DNA of 37,021 nucleotides from Candidatus Edwardsiibacteriota bacterium (lineage in GTDB: Bacteria > Edwardsbacteria > AC1 > EtOH8). Positions within the stretch are counted from its first letter, which is position 1, and each line of letters starts with the position of its first letter. Below the pieces are notes generated by a model, which saw only the letters and a program-made list of their open reading frames with translations, did not search any database and was not told the origin of the DNA. Below are positions 28,702-36,742 of this stretch, piece by piece. Position numbers and translations under genes: made by a program. The DNA lies in NCBI GenBank assembly GCA_025453955.1, contig JALOPJ010000013.1, positions 1 to 37,021 on the forward strand, in the 5' to 3' direction.

Positions 28702-28732
28702 GGTCCGTCCTCCTTTATGTCTCGATCTGTGG

Positions 28733-29605
28733 TCAGAACGTGCCGGTCAGCGCCAGCGCCGGCCGCGTGTCGAACGGGCTGGGAACCATGGTCAGCCCGT
28801 ACTTCTGCCGCACCTTCTTGTTGTGCCTGCCCACGCTGCGGGCGGCGACCACCATGTCCGCGACGCGGATCCCGAGGTGGATCAGGCCCCAGGTCCCGGG
28901 GTTGGTCGTGCTGTCGCCGTCTGTATTCGAGTTGACCCACGCACCGAACGTGATGAAGCCGGCCACACAGAACCCGGACGCTCCCCAGTAATTCCTGGCG
29001 TACAGGTTCCCGGCCCCGGGAAAGATGGACCATGTCACGGCCCAGAACTTCGATTTTGACTCGCGCTCCACCTGGGCCATGATCAGGCTGCGCATCATCG
29101 CCTCGGACTGGGGCGACGCGCCGGCCGGCTGGGCCTGGGCCTGCGCCTGGGGGCCGATCTTCCCCGCCAGCTCCTCGGCCGTCTCCCGCATCCCCACCGT
29201 CAGCAGGTACTCCAGCTCCCCCTTGTAGTCGCGCGTGGCCGTCCGCTCCACCAGGCCGGTCCGCAGGTCGATCAGCCGCAGCTGGGCCGAGTAGACGCTG
29301 CCGACGTGTCCCACCGCGCCGCCGATCATCTTCTCCACCGGCAGCAGCCGGCCGACCTCCACCAGGCAGGCCGTCTCGTCGCAGGCGCCGGTCTGCTGGA
29401 ACCCCTGCTCCCTGAGGATCTCGGCCATCTTCTCCCGCTCCAGCAGGTCGAAGGCGCCGGTGCGCGACAGCTCGATGCCCAGCCGCTCGGTCAGGAACCG
29501 GGCATCGGCCTCGGACACCGCCGAGCCGCGCAGCGACATCACCGCCACCGCGGTGCGCTTCGCCGGCTGGGCCCTCCTTCCGATCTGGTGTGCCGGCGAA
29601 CTCAT
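28733..29605 (-). CDS. CsgG/LpoB-like protein with C-terminal membrane-associated region
   Basis: TAVAVMSLRGSAVSEADARFLTERLGIELSRTGAFDLLEREKMAEILREQGFQQTGACDETACLVEVGRLLPVEKMIGGAVG, then IFPGAGNLYARNYWGASGFCVAGFITFGA. Confidence 0.78.
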   Translation of the reverse strand: MSSPAHQIGRRAQPAKRTAVAVMSLRGSAVSEADARFLTERLGIELSRTGAFDLLEREKMAEILREQGFQQTGACDETACLVEVGRLLPVEKMIGGAVGHVGSVYSAQLRLIDLRTGLVERTATRDYKGELEYLLTVGMRETAEELAGKIGPQAQAQAQPAGASPQSEAMMRSLIMAQVERESKSKFWAVTWSIFPGAGNLYARNYWGASGFCVAGFITFGAWVNSNTDGDSTTNPGTWGLIHLGIRVADMVVAARSVGRHNKKVRQKYGLTMVPSPFDTRPALALTGTF

Positions 29606-30510
29606 GCCGGGAACGAGGTCAATTTCCGGAACTGCCGGTACCGGGCCCGGATCGCCGGCTTGCGCAGCATCCGCAGGCGGTCGGTCGAGAACCGTTCCAC
29701 GATCAGCGAGGCCATCGCGCTGCCGTAGACCATCGCCCGGCGCAGCACGGCGTCGTTGATCCGGCCCTGCGAGGCCAGGTAGCCCATGAAGCCGCCGGCG
29801 AAGCTGTCGCCGGCGCCGGTGGGGTCGAACACGTCGGCCAGCGGCATTCCCGGCACCGCGAAGGCGCCGGAGGGCGAGAACAGCAGGGCGCCGTGCTCGC
29901 CCTTCTTGATCACCAGGATGCGCGGGCCCATCTGCCGGATCGCCCGGGCCGCCCGCGCCAGGTTGGTCTCGCCCGAGAGCATCCGGGCCTCGGCGTCGTT
30001 GACGAACATGATGTCGACCCGCCTGATCGTCCTCAGCAGCTCGGCCCGCTTGCCGCTGATCCAGAAGTTCATCGTGTCGCAGCCGATGGCCCGCGGCCGG
30101 TCGACCTTGGCGATCACGTCGCGCTGCAGCACCGGGTCGATGTTGCCCAGGAACAGGACGTCGGCCCGGCGGTGGTGCGGCTGCAGCTTGGGCCGGAACG
30201 CCTCGAACACGTTGAGGTGGGTGGCGTGGGTGGTGGCCTCGTTCATGGCCCCGGCGTAGGAGCCGGACCAGCGGAAGGTGCGGCCCGGCACCGTCTCCAG
30301 GCCGGACAGGTCCACGCCCCGCCGCGCCAGGAAGGCGATGTCGCGGCGGGGGAAGTCCTCGCCCACCACGCCCACCAGGCTGACCGGGGCGAAGAAGCTG
30401 GCCGCCGCCGAGAAGTACAGCGCGCTGCCCCCCAGCGCCTCCTGCTTCTGGCCGAAGGGCGTCTTGATGGTGTCCAGGGCGATGGAGCCGACGGCGACGA
30501 TCGACATGGT
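29602..30510 (-). CDS. PfkB/ribokinase-family carbohydrate kinase
   Basis: MSIVAVGSIALDTIKTPFGQKQEALGGSALYFSAAASFF...VFDPTGAGDSFAGGFMGYLA (GAGD motif). Confidence 0.9.
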   Translation of the reverse strand, partial: TMSIVAVGSIALDTIKTPFGQKQEALGGSALYFSAAASFFAPVSLVGVVGEDFPRRDIAFLARRGVDLSGLETVPGRTFRWSGSYAGAMNEATTHATHLNVFEAFRPKLQPHHRRADVLFLGNIDPVLQRDVIAKVDRPRAIGCDTMNFWISGKRAELLRTIRRVDIMFVNDAEARMLSGETNLARAARAIRQMGPRILVIKKGEHGALLFSPSGAFAVPGMPLADVFDPTGAGDSFAGGFMGYLASQGRINDAVLRRAMVYGSAMASLIVERFSTDRLRMLRKPAIRARYRQFRKLTSFPA

Positions 30511-30549
30511 TCGTCTCACTGTTTGACCTGTTGGAATCGTTTCAAACGT

Positions 30550-31377
30550 TCAAACGGGAATTTCGGCGACGGTGCGCGCGACCAGCCGCACGAACGCGGG
30601 CTCGGTGGCCGCCGCCACCTGCAGGATGTGCTCCAGGCTGGCCGGCTGCAGGGCGTCGGGCAGTCCCATGTCGGTGACGATCGACAGCCCCAGCACCCGC
30701 AGGCCGGCGTGGCGCGCCACGATCACCTCGGGCACCGAGGACATCCCCACCACGTCGGCGCCCATCGCCCGCGCCATCCGGTACTCGGCGGCGGTCTCCA
30801 GGTTGGGGCCGGAGAAGGCCATGTACACGCCCTGCTGCACCTTGATCCGCTCGGCCAGCGCCACCCGCTGGGCCAGGGCGATCAGCTCCGGGTCGTAGGC
30901 CCGGCACATGTCGGGGAAGCGCGGGCCCAGCGATTCCTCGTTGCGCTCCAGCAGCGGGTTGTCGCCCATGAAATTGATGTGGTCGGCCATGATCATGATG
31001 TCGCCGGCCGCGTAGGAGGGGTTGACCCCGCCGCAGGCGTTGGACACCAGCATCGTCCGGGCCCCCAGCGCCTTCATCACCCGCACCGGGAAGGTGATCT
31101 GCTGCATGGAGTAGCCCTCGTAGTAGTGGAAGCGGCCCTGCATCACCATCACCGCCCGGCCCGACAGCGTCCCGAAGATCAGCCGGCCGGCGTGGCCCTC
31201 CACCGTGGAGACCGGGAAGTTGGGGATCTGGTCGTAGGGGATGACCTCGGCGGCGGCGATCTCCTTGACCAGGCCGCCCAGGCCCGTGCCCAGGATGATG
31301 CCCAGCGAAGGCATGACCCGCGTGCGGCCCCGCAGGTACCCGGCGGTCTGATCGATCCTGGCGATCCACTCCTTCAC
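30550..31377 (-). CDS. Purine-nucleoside phosphorylase (trimeric PNP/MTAP family)
   Basis: LGIILGTGLGGLVKEI...GRLIFGTLSGRAVMVMQGRFHYYEGYSMQQITFPVRVMKALGARTMLVSNACGGVNPSY...GPNLETAAEYRM. Confidence 0.94.
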   Translation of the reverse strand: MKEWIARIDQTAGYLRGRTRVMPSLGIILGTGLGGLVKEIAAAEVIPYDQIPNFPVSTVEGHAGRLIFGTLSGRAVMVMQGRFHYYEGYSMQQITFPVRVMKALGARTMLVSNACGGVNPSYAAGDIMIMADHINFMGDNPLLERNEESLGPRFPDMCRAYDPELIALAQRVALAERIKVQQGVYMAFSGPNLETAAEYRMARAMGADVVGMSSVPEVIVARHAGLRVLGLSIVTDMGLPDALQPASLEHILQVAAATEPAFVRLVARTVAEIPV

Positions 31378-32030
31378 GGCTGGGGCTCCGCGGGCGGCAG
31401 CGGTTGCGCGTCGGCAGCCGTATCGGGGGCGGCCTGGGCCTCCTGCCTGATCAGCTCCTCGATCAGCCCGCCCAGGGCCGGCGCCGGCCGGGGCTCCGGC
31501 GCGGCCGGCCGCGGCTCGGGCCGGGCCGGCTCCTCCTTGCGGGCCGTCCCGAAGATGTTGGTCTGGATGCGGACGCCGGAGTCCATCTCCTGGTACTGCA
31601 GGATCTCCATGTGCGACTCCAGCAGGCTGCGGAACTTCGCCAGGTACGACGACCGCAGGTTCTTGAGGTCGGCGATCTGGCGCTGCAGGTCCATCAGCCG
31701 GGCCCGGGCCTCGCTGATGATCTGGTCGGCCTTGAGCTGGGCCTCCTTGACCAGCAGGTCGCCGCGCTGCTCGGCGTTCTTGCGCAGCTCCTCCGAGGTC
31801 TTCTGGGCCGAGAGCAGGGTGTCCTGCAGGGTCTTTTCCATCCGGCGGTAGTCGTCGACCTTGCCCTCCAGCCCCGACATCCGCTCGGCCAGGCTGGTGT
31901 TCTCGCGCGACAGCTCCTCGAACTCGCCGGCCACGGTCTCCAGGAAGGCGTGGACCTCGGCGGGGTCGTACCCGCCCATGCCCTTCTTCTTGAAGGTCTG
32001 GCGGCGGATGTCCAGCGGTGTCAGCTTCAT
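31374..32030 (-). CDS. divIVA: DivIVA-domain coiled-coil protein
   Basis: MKLTPLDIRRQTFKKKGMGGYDPAEVHAFLETVAGEFEEL (DivIVA N-domain), then coiled coil. Confidence 0.88.
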   Translation of the reverse strand: MKLTPLDIRRQTFKKKGMGGYDPAEVHAFLETVAGEFEELSRENTSLAERMSGLEGKVDDYRRMEKTLQDTLLSAQKTSEELRKNAEQRGDLLVKEAQLKADQIISEARARLMDLQRQIADLKNLRSSYLAKFRSLLESHMEILQYQEMDSGVRIQTNIFGTARKEEPARPEPRPAAPEPRPAPALGGLIEELIRQEAQAAPDTAADAQPLPPAEPQP

Positions 32031-32075
32031 GCCGGTGCTCCTTTATAACAGATTCCTGACGACGGCAAAGGGAAT

Positions 32076-32110
32076 CTCCGCGTCCTCAGTGTCCTCTGTG
32101 CCTCTGTGGC
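32076..32110. repeat. Imperfect 9-nt-period repeat
   Basis: Minus strand GCCACAGAGGCACAGAGGACACTGAGGACGCGGAG, i.e. CACAGAGG(C)/CACAGAGGA/CACTGAGGA/CGCGGAG, in the yggS-divIVA gap. Confidence 0.6.
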
Positions 32111-32116
32111 ATGGCA

Positions 32117-32812
32117 TCATCCCCTCGGCCCGAAGATCGCGCTGCCGATCCGCACCATGGTCGAGCCCTCGGCGATGGCGTCCTCGAAGTCGCCCGACAT
32201 CCCCATCGACAGGTGCCGCATCTCGATGTTCGGGATGCGCTCCGATCGCACCAACTCGAACAATGTTCTCAGCGTCCGGAATGCCGCGCGGACTCTCCCG
32301 CGATCATCCGTCAGCGGGCCGACCGTCATCAGGCCCAGGACATGTATCCCCTTGACGTCCCCGATCTCGTTGAGGACCTCGAGAATGGTTCGATCGCCCG
32401 GCCCGATCCCGTACTTCTGCGGCTCGCCGGAGGTGTTGACCTCCAGCAGGATGTCCTGGACCTTGCCGGCCTCGGCCGCCCGCCGGCCGATCTCCCGGGC
32501 CAGGTCCACGGAGTCGACCGAGTGGATCAGCGAGAACAGCTCCACCGCCTTCTTGGCCTTGTTGGACTGGAGGTGGCCGATCAGGTGCCATTGGGCCCGC
32601 GAGCCGATCGCCGGGCGCTTCCCCAGGGCCTCCTGCACCCGGTTCTCGCCGATGGCCGTGATCCCGGCGGCGATCCCATCGAGCACGGCCCCGGCCGGGA
32701 CCGTCTTGGTGACCGCGACCAGCGTGACGTCGTCCGCCGACCGGCCGGCGGCTGCCGCGGCCCGCGCGATCCGTTCCCGCACGGCCGCCAGGTTCTCTCT
32801 GATCCCGGCCAT
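32117..32812 (-). CDS. yggS: YggS-family PLP-binding protein (PLP homeostasis)
   Basis: MAGIRENLAAVRERIARAAAAAGRSADDVTLVAVTKTVPAGAVLDGIAAGITAIGENRVQEAL...WHLIGHLQSNKAKKAVELFSLIHSVDSVDLA...LSMGMSGDFEDAIAEGSTMVRIGSAIFGPRG. Confidence 0.95.
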   Translation of the reverse strand: MAGIRENLAAVRERIARAAAAAGRSADDVTLVAVTKTVPAGAVLDGIAAGITAIGENRVQEALGKRPAIGSRAQWHLIGHLQSNKAKKAVELFSLIHSVDSVDLAREIGRRAAEAGKVQDILLEVNTSGEPQKYGIGPGDRTILEVLNEIGDVKGIHVLGLMTVGPLTDDRGRVRAAFRTLRTLFELVRSERIPNIEMRHLSMGMSGDFEDAIAEGSTMVRIGSAIFGPRG

Positions 32813-32820
32813 AACCGGTA

Positions 32821-32850
32821 ATTATACCTTATATATCCGGGCCTTTTCAA
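32821..32850 (-). promoter_or_regulatory. Sigma70-type promoter for yggS
   Basis: Minus strand TTGAAA (32850-32845), 18-nt spacer, TATAAT (32826-32821). The ATG at 32812 is only 8 nt past the -10. Confidence 0.75.
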
Positions 32851-32868
32851 TAATAAAAGAAATACCCC

Positions 32869-32897
32869 TTGACAAAACGCTCGAAATATGGTATATT
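32869..32897 (+). promoter_or_regulatory. Consensus sigma70-type promoter for the CxxC protein gene
   Basis: TTGACA (32869-32874), 17-nt spacer, TATATT (32892-32897). Confidence 0.85.
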
Positions 32898-32934
32898 GTT
32901 CTCGTTCATCAACCATAGGCCCGGCGACATAACG

Positions 32935-32975
32935 CTCCCCGTTCTGTCGTACGCACAACGGGGGGATTTTTATTT
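32935..32975 (+). terminator. Intrinsic-terminator-like hairpin inside the 5' leader (candidate attenuator or small-RNA terminator)
   Basis: CTCCCCGTT-ctgtcgtacgcac-AACGGGGGG followed by ATTTTTATTT, about 30 nt downstream of the predicted TSS and 47 nt before the ORF. Confidence 0.65.
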
Positions 32976-33021
32976 GCCGGCGGCCTGGTTACCCAACAAC
33001 CCCAACTACCCAAGGAGAAAC

Positions 33022-33297
33022 ATGAGTTTCACGGACAAGACCCTGACCTGCAAGGACTGCGGGAAAGAATTCACCTTCACTGCCGGCGAGCAGGAATTCT
33101 ACCAGCAGAAGGGCTTCCAGAACGAGCCCGGGCGTTGCCAGGACTGCCGCAAGAATTTCAAGCAGCAGAAGCGCGCCAGCCGCCAGATGTACAGTGTCAC
33201 CTGCGCGGACTGCGGTCAGGAGACCCAGGTACCCTTCAACCCGACCGGCAAGAAGCCGGTGTATTGCCAGGACTGTTTCAGCAAGCACAAAGAGTAA
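33022..33297 (+). CDS. CxxC-x17-CxxC zinc-ribbon protein
   Basis: MSFTDKTLTCKDCGKEFTFTAGEQEFYQQKGFQNEPGRCQDCRKNFKQQKRASRQMYSVTCADCGQETQVPFNPTGKKPVYCQDCFSKHKE. Exactly 17 residues between the last two CxxC motifs; SD AAGGAG precedes ATG. Confidence 0.9.
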   Translation: MSFTDKTLTCKDCGKEFTFTAGEQEFYQQKGFQNEPGRCQDCRKNFKQQKRASRQMYSVTCADCGQETQVPFNPTGKKPVYCQDCFSKHKE

Positions 33298-33313
33298 GCA
33301 ATATACTACGGGC

Positions 33314-33350
33314 AAGACCCCCGACGAACGTCGGGGGTCTTTTCTTTTCT
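33314..33350 (+). terminator. Rho-independent terminator
   Basis: AAGACCCCCGACGAACGTCGGGGGTCTTTTCTTTTCT: about 12-bp GC-rich stem with T-rich tail. Confidence 0.9.
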
Positions 33351-33373
33351 CACGCAGCGGGATTGCGCCGCCG

Positions 33374-33586
33374 TCAGCGGATCCGTCCCGCGATCACGTC
33401 CAGCAGGTCCTTGATCTCATGGACGACGCACCTGCCCGACAACGTCAGCCGGCCGCTCATCTGCCGACCAGGTTTGATCGCATACCACTGGCACGATTCG
33501 CCGCATATCCGCCCTTCATCGAACGCACACCGCCCGTTGAGGCGGTCCGCTCCCCTCGCGGTGCGTTTCGTCCCCTTCGTTGCCAT
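33374..33586 (-). CDS. Small cysteine-containing protein of unknown function (70 aa)
   Basis: MATKGTKRTARGADRLNGRCAFDEGRICGESCQWYAIKPGRQMSGRLTLSGRCVVHEIKDLLDVIAGRIR; strong SD GAAGGAGGAGGCAA before ATG. Confidence 0.65.
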   Translation of the reverse strand: MATKGTKRTARGADRLNGRCAFDEGRICGESCQWYAIKPGRQMSGRLTLSGRCVVHEIKDLLDVIAGRIR

Positions 33587-33669
33587 TTGCCTCCTCCTTC
33601 TTCGGGCGCCGGCCGTTCGTTCGGCGATCCCTCGGGACGACACCGGTCACCGGCCTGGCGCGATTGATG

Positions 33670-34287
33670 TCATCGGTCCCGCTTTGTGCGTTCGGTCTTC
33701 TCGCGCATCCGCTCCCGCTGCGACCTGAGCAGTTCGTTGCCGGGGTCGAGGTCGACCGCCTGGTCCAGGTATTTCAGCGCCGCCCGGTGGTCGCCCAGCT
33801 CGGAACAGGCCACCGCCAGGTCGGCCAGCAGCGCGGTGTTGGCCTCGTCCAGGGTCAGGGCCTCGGCCATGATGGCCCGTCCCTTCTTCTGTTCGCCGGC
33901 CATGAAGGTGGACCAGCCCAGCCGGTGCAGGTGCCCGGGGTGCGACGGCTCCAGCTCGCTGGCCCGCAGGAAGGCCTCGGCCGCCGCCGCGAACTCGCCC
34001 TTGTAGCTGCGCAATTCGCCCAGCCGGTGGTGGAGGTCCGCCTCCTGGGGGCTGACCGCCAGCGCCTTGCCCAGGTGGTACTCGGCCAGCTCGATCCGCC
34101 GCAGTTTCAGGTAGATGTCCGCCAGGCCGGCGTGGGCGCTCTCCAGCGCCAGCGGCTCGTCGTGCTCGATGCCCGGCAGGGCGGCGACCTCCAGCAGGGC
34201 CTGCGCCGCCTCGTCCGTCTTCCCGGCGCGCAGCTGCCGCTGGGCCGCCGCGAACAACCGTTCAATCCTTGCGGGCAGGCTGGGCAC
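33670..34287 (-). CDS. TPR-repeat protein
   Basis: 205 aa; repeated helical pairs (ELAEYHLGKALAVSPQEADLHHRLGELRSYKGEFAAAAEAFLRASELEPSHPGHLHRLGW). Confidence 0.82.
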   Translation of the reverse strand: MPSLPARIERLFAAAQRQLRAGKTDEAAQALLEVAALPGIEHDEPLALESAHAGLADIYLKLRRIELAEYHLGKALAVSPQEADLHHRLGELRSYKGEFAAAAEAFLRASELEPSHPGHLHRLGWSTFMAGEQKKGRAIMAEALTLDEANTALLADLAVACSELGDHRAALKYLDQAVDLDPGNELLRSQRERMREKTERTKRDR

Positions 34288-34456
34288 GGTTGGCCTCGGA
34301 GATCCTCCTGATCTCGTCCATGATCTCCTCCCTGGTGCAGACGTTCTTGCGGATCAGCACGCTGATCAGCGCCTCGGTGGTCAGGGCGTTGGCCACCACG
34401 CCGTGCTGCACCGTGATCCCCTTGCCCAGGGGCGGGGCCTTCTTCTTCCAGAACAT
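34262..34456 (-). CDS. Small protein of unknown function (64 aa)
   Basis: MFWKKKAPPLGKGITVQHGVVANALTTEALISVLIRKNVCTREEIMDEIRRISEANRAQPARKD, in the middle of the coupled gene chain. Confidence 0.65.
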   Translation of the reverse strand: MFWKKKAPPLGKGITVQHGVVANALTTEALISVLIRKNVCTREEIMDEIRRISEANRAQPARKD

Positions 34457-34458
34457 GG

Positions 34459-34602
34459 TCACTTCTTCCGCCGCTCTTCCCAGGCGCGGCGGTCGGCGGC
34501 GCTGACCTTGCCCTGCTCGATCAGCCTGCGGAACTCGGCCTCGGAGAGCTTGGTGCGGCGGTCGCCCGTGCGCGGGGCCGGCTTCTTCTTCTTGGCGGGC
34601 AT
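34459..34602 (-). CDS. Small basic protein (47 aa)
   Basis: MPAKKKKPAPRTGDRRTKLSEAEFRRLIEQGKVSAADRRAWEERRKK; SD ACGGAGGGAACC before ATG. Appears only as the C-terminus of a spurious longer ORF in the track. Confidence 0.65.
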   Translation of the reverse strand: MPAKKKKPAPRTGDRRTKLSEAEFRRLIEQGKVSAADRRAWEERRKK

Positions 34603-34613
34603 GGTTCCCTCCG

Positions 34614-35336
34614 TTACTTCTTCTTCAGTTTTTCCCGGGCCAGCAGCGCCTCCGGACTCTTGGGGTATAGCCCGAGCAGCTGCCGCCACCACCGGTCGGC
34701 CCCGGCCTTCTCGCCCAGTTCCTGCCGGCACAGGCCGGCCTTGAGCATGGCCGCCGGCACCTTGTCCTGGCCGGGGTATGCCGAAACCACCTGCTCGAAC
34801 TCCGTCCCCGCCTCGCGGTACTTGCCCTGCGCGTAGAGACATTCGCCGATCCAGTACCGGGCGTTGTCGGCCAAACTGCTGGCGGGATGGGCGGCGATGA
34901 AGGCCTTGAACCCGGCGATCGCCTGTCCATAGTTGCGGCGGGTGACCTCCAGGTAGGCCGCGTCGTACGCCGCCTTGTCTCCCGCTCCGGCCGCGCCGGG
35001 CTTGGCGGCTGGGGGCGTCTCCGGGCTGGCCTGGCCGATCGGCAGCAGGTCGACCTTGGGGCGCGCCGTGTCGGCCGCCTTCTGCAGCTGGTCCAGCACC
35101 TCGGCCTTGGCGCCCATCCGCTCCGACAGGTCCCACAGCGCGGCCCGGATCTCGGCCAGGGTCCTGGCCTGCGCCTTGCCGGCGCTGTCCGCCGCGGCCA
35201 GCCTGGCCTGGGTCTCCTTCTGGCCGGTCTCCAGGTAGTCGATCTGGCGCTGCATCTTGGCGAAGTCGCGCTTCATCGAACAGCCGGCCAGCAGCGGCAG
35301 CAGCAGCGACGCGATCAGGATCCTCTTCATGCGCAT
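34614..35336 (-). CDS. YbgF/CpoB-like lipoprotein (Tol-Pal associated) with C-terminal TPR
   Basis: MRMKRILIASLLLPLLAGCSMKRDFAKMQRQIDYLE (lipobox LAGC), coiled coil, AYDAAYLEVTRRNYGQAIAGFKAFIAAHPASSLADNARYWIGECLYAQGKY. Confidence 0.86.
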   Translation of the reverse strand: MRMKRILIASLLLPLLAGCSMKRDFAKMQRQIDYLETGQKETQARLAAADSAGKAQARTLAEIRAALWDLSERMGAKAEVLDQLQKAADTARPKVDLLPIGQASPETPPAAKPGAAGAGDKAAYDAAYLEVTRRNYGQAIAGFKAFIAAHPASSLADNARYWIGECLYAQGKYREAGTEFEQVVSAYPGQDKVPAAMLKAGLCRQELGEKAGADRWWRQLLGLYPKSPEALLAREKLKKK

Positions 35337-35349
35337 CTCCCGGTCGTTC

Positions 35350-36687
35350 CTAGGGTCTCTGCCCGGTCAGTTTCTCCAGCGCTTCCAGGTATTTTTCGCT
35401 GGTCTTCTTGACGATCTCCTCGGGCAGCTGCGGGCCCGGGACCTGCTTGTCCCAGTCCAGCGTGCCCAGGTAGTCGCGCACGAACTGCTTGTCGAAGCTG
35501 GGCTGGGAAACGCCCTGCTGGTAGGCGTCCTTGGGCCAGAACCGGGACGAGTCGGGCGTCAGCACCTCGTCGATCAGGATCAGCCGTCCGTCGTGGTCGC
35601 CCATCTCGAACTTGGTGTCGGCGATGATGATGCCCTTCTGCTCCGCGATGCCGCGCGCAGTGGCGTACACCGCCAGCGAAAGGTCGCGGACCCTGGTCGC
35701 TTTCTCGCGGCCCAGGATCTCCGACATCCGCTCGAACGAGATGTTCTCGTCGTGGCTGCCGATCTCGGCCTTGGTGGACGGCGTGAAGATGGGGTCCGCC
35801 AGCCGCGAGGACTCGACCAGGCCCGCGGGCAGCGCGATGCCGCAGACCGCGCCGGTCTTCTGGTAGTCCTTGAGGCCCGAGCCGGTGAGGTAGCCGCGCA
35901 CGATGCATTCCACCGGCAGCGGCCTGGCCTTCTTGACCAGCATCGAGCGGCCCGCGAGATCGTCCGCGTAGGGCCGGCAGGACGCGGGAAATTCCGCGAC
36001 ATCGGTCGCGACCAAATGGTTGGGCATGATGCCGGCCACTTGCCCGAACCAGTAGCGGGAGATCTGCGTCAGCACGTAGCCCTTGAAGGGGATGGCGTTG
36101 GGCAGTACCACGTCGAAGGCCGAGATGCGGTCGGTGGCCACGATCAGCAGGTGCTCGCCCAGGTCGTAGATGTCGCGCACCTTGCCCTGGGAGATCTTCT
36201 TCAGGCCGGGGAAATCCGTCTGCAGGATGGTCTTCATCGGTGTCGAGGGCGCTGTTAACGATTGTGAATGAATGCAGTCGTTGACGTACCAGGACAGCCG
36301 CTTGCCGCAGCGGCAGGTGTGCGCGGCCTCTTGTTCCGCCTGCCAACGCTGCGGCCCGACCCGCCGGATCCGCTCGATATTCGCGATCGTCTCAGCGTGG
36401 TGCGGCGCCCCGTCCGAGGTGAAATTGCTGGAGCGCTCGCAGGGGAACTCCCCGCAGTCGCCACAGTGGGCGACGCCCCTGGCCCGGGCGCAGGTCTTGA
36501 TGGCGCAGTCGCCGCAGCGGTCGTCGACCCGGCAGCCCCGGCACTCCTCCAGCGGCTGGTCCTTGAGGCGGTCGTACGTGGCGGGCATGGCCGCCAGGTG
36601 CCGCCGGTCCTGCTCCGAGGCCGCGACGCGGAAGCTGCAGGCCCCGCAGTACAGGCCGCAGTATGCCAGCAGGTCCAGGTCCGCCAT
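35350..36687 (-). CDS. purC: DUF3795-like Cys-rich domain fused in frame to phosphoribosylaminoimidazole-succinocarboxamide synthase (PurC)
   Basis: Residues 1-150 [61 protein letters not shown]...; residues 151-445 [53 protein letters not shown]...[16 protein letters not shown]. No stop between; PurC alone would be 35350..36237. Confidence 0.88.
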   Translation of the reverse strand: MADLDLLAYCGLYCGACSFRVAASEQDRRHLAAMPATYDRLKDQPLEECRGCRVDDRCGDCAIKTCARARGVAHCGDCGEFPCERSSNFTSDGAPHHAETIANIERIRRVGPQRWQAEQEAAHTCRCGKRLSWYVNDCIHSQSLTAPSTPMKTILQTDFPGLKKISQGKVRDIYDLGEHLLIVATDRISAFDVVLPNAIPFKGYVLTQISRYWFGQVAGIMPNHLVATDVAEFPASCRPYADDLAGRSMLVKKARPLPVECIVRGYLTGSGLKDYQKTGAVCGIALPAGLVESSRLADPIFTPSTKAEIGSHDENISFERMSEILGREKATRVRDLSLAVYATARGIAEQKGIIIADTKFEMGDHDGRLILIDEVLTPDSSRFWPKDAYQQGVSQPSFDKQFVRDYLGTLDWDKQVPGPQLPEEIVKKTSEKYLEALEKLTGQRP

Positions 36688-36705
36688 GGATCGCAGCGCA
36701 CGTTT

Positions 36706-36730
36706 AAATAGGACTAATATAGTCCTATTT
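36706..36730. promoter_or_regulatory. 25-bp palindromic operator-like site with IscR type-1-like core
   Basis: AAATAGGACTA-ATA-TAGTCCTATTT: 11-bp perfect arms; core GACTAATATAGTC. Confidence 0.6.
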
Positions 36731-36742
36731 CAATACGGGCCG

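Noticed and set aside
30526-30556. CGTTTGAACGTTTGAAACG short repeats between the PNP and PfkB genes
   Set aside because: Too short and partly inside the PNP stop codon; no promoter or terminator context.
36706-36730. Palindrome interpreted as a purE transcription terminator
   Set aside because: Stem is AT-rich and not followed by a U-tract in the minus direction; an operator is a better explanation, although weak termination cannot be excluded.
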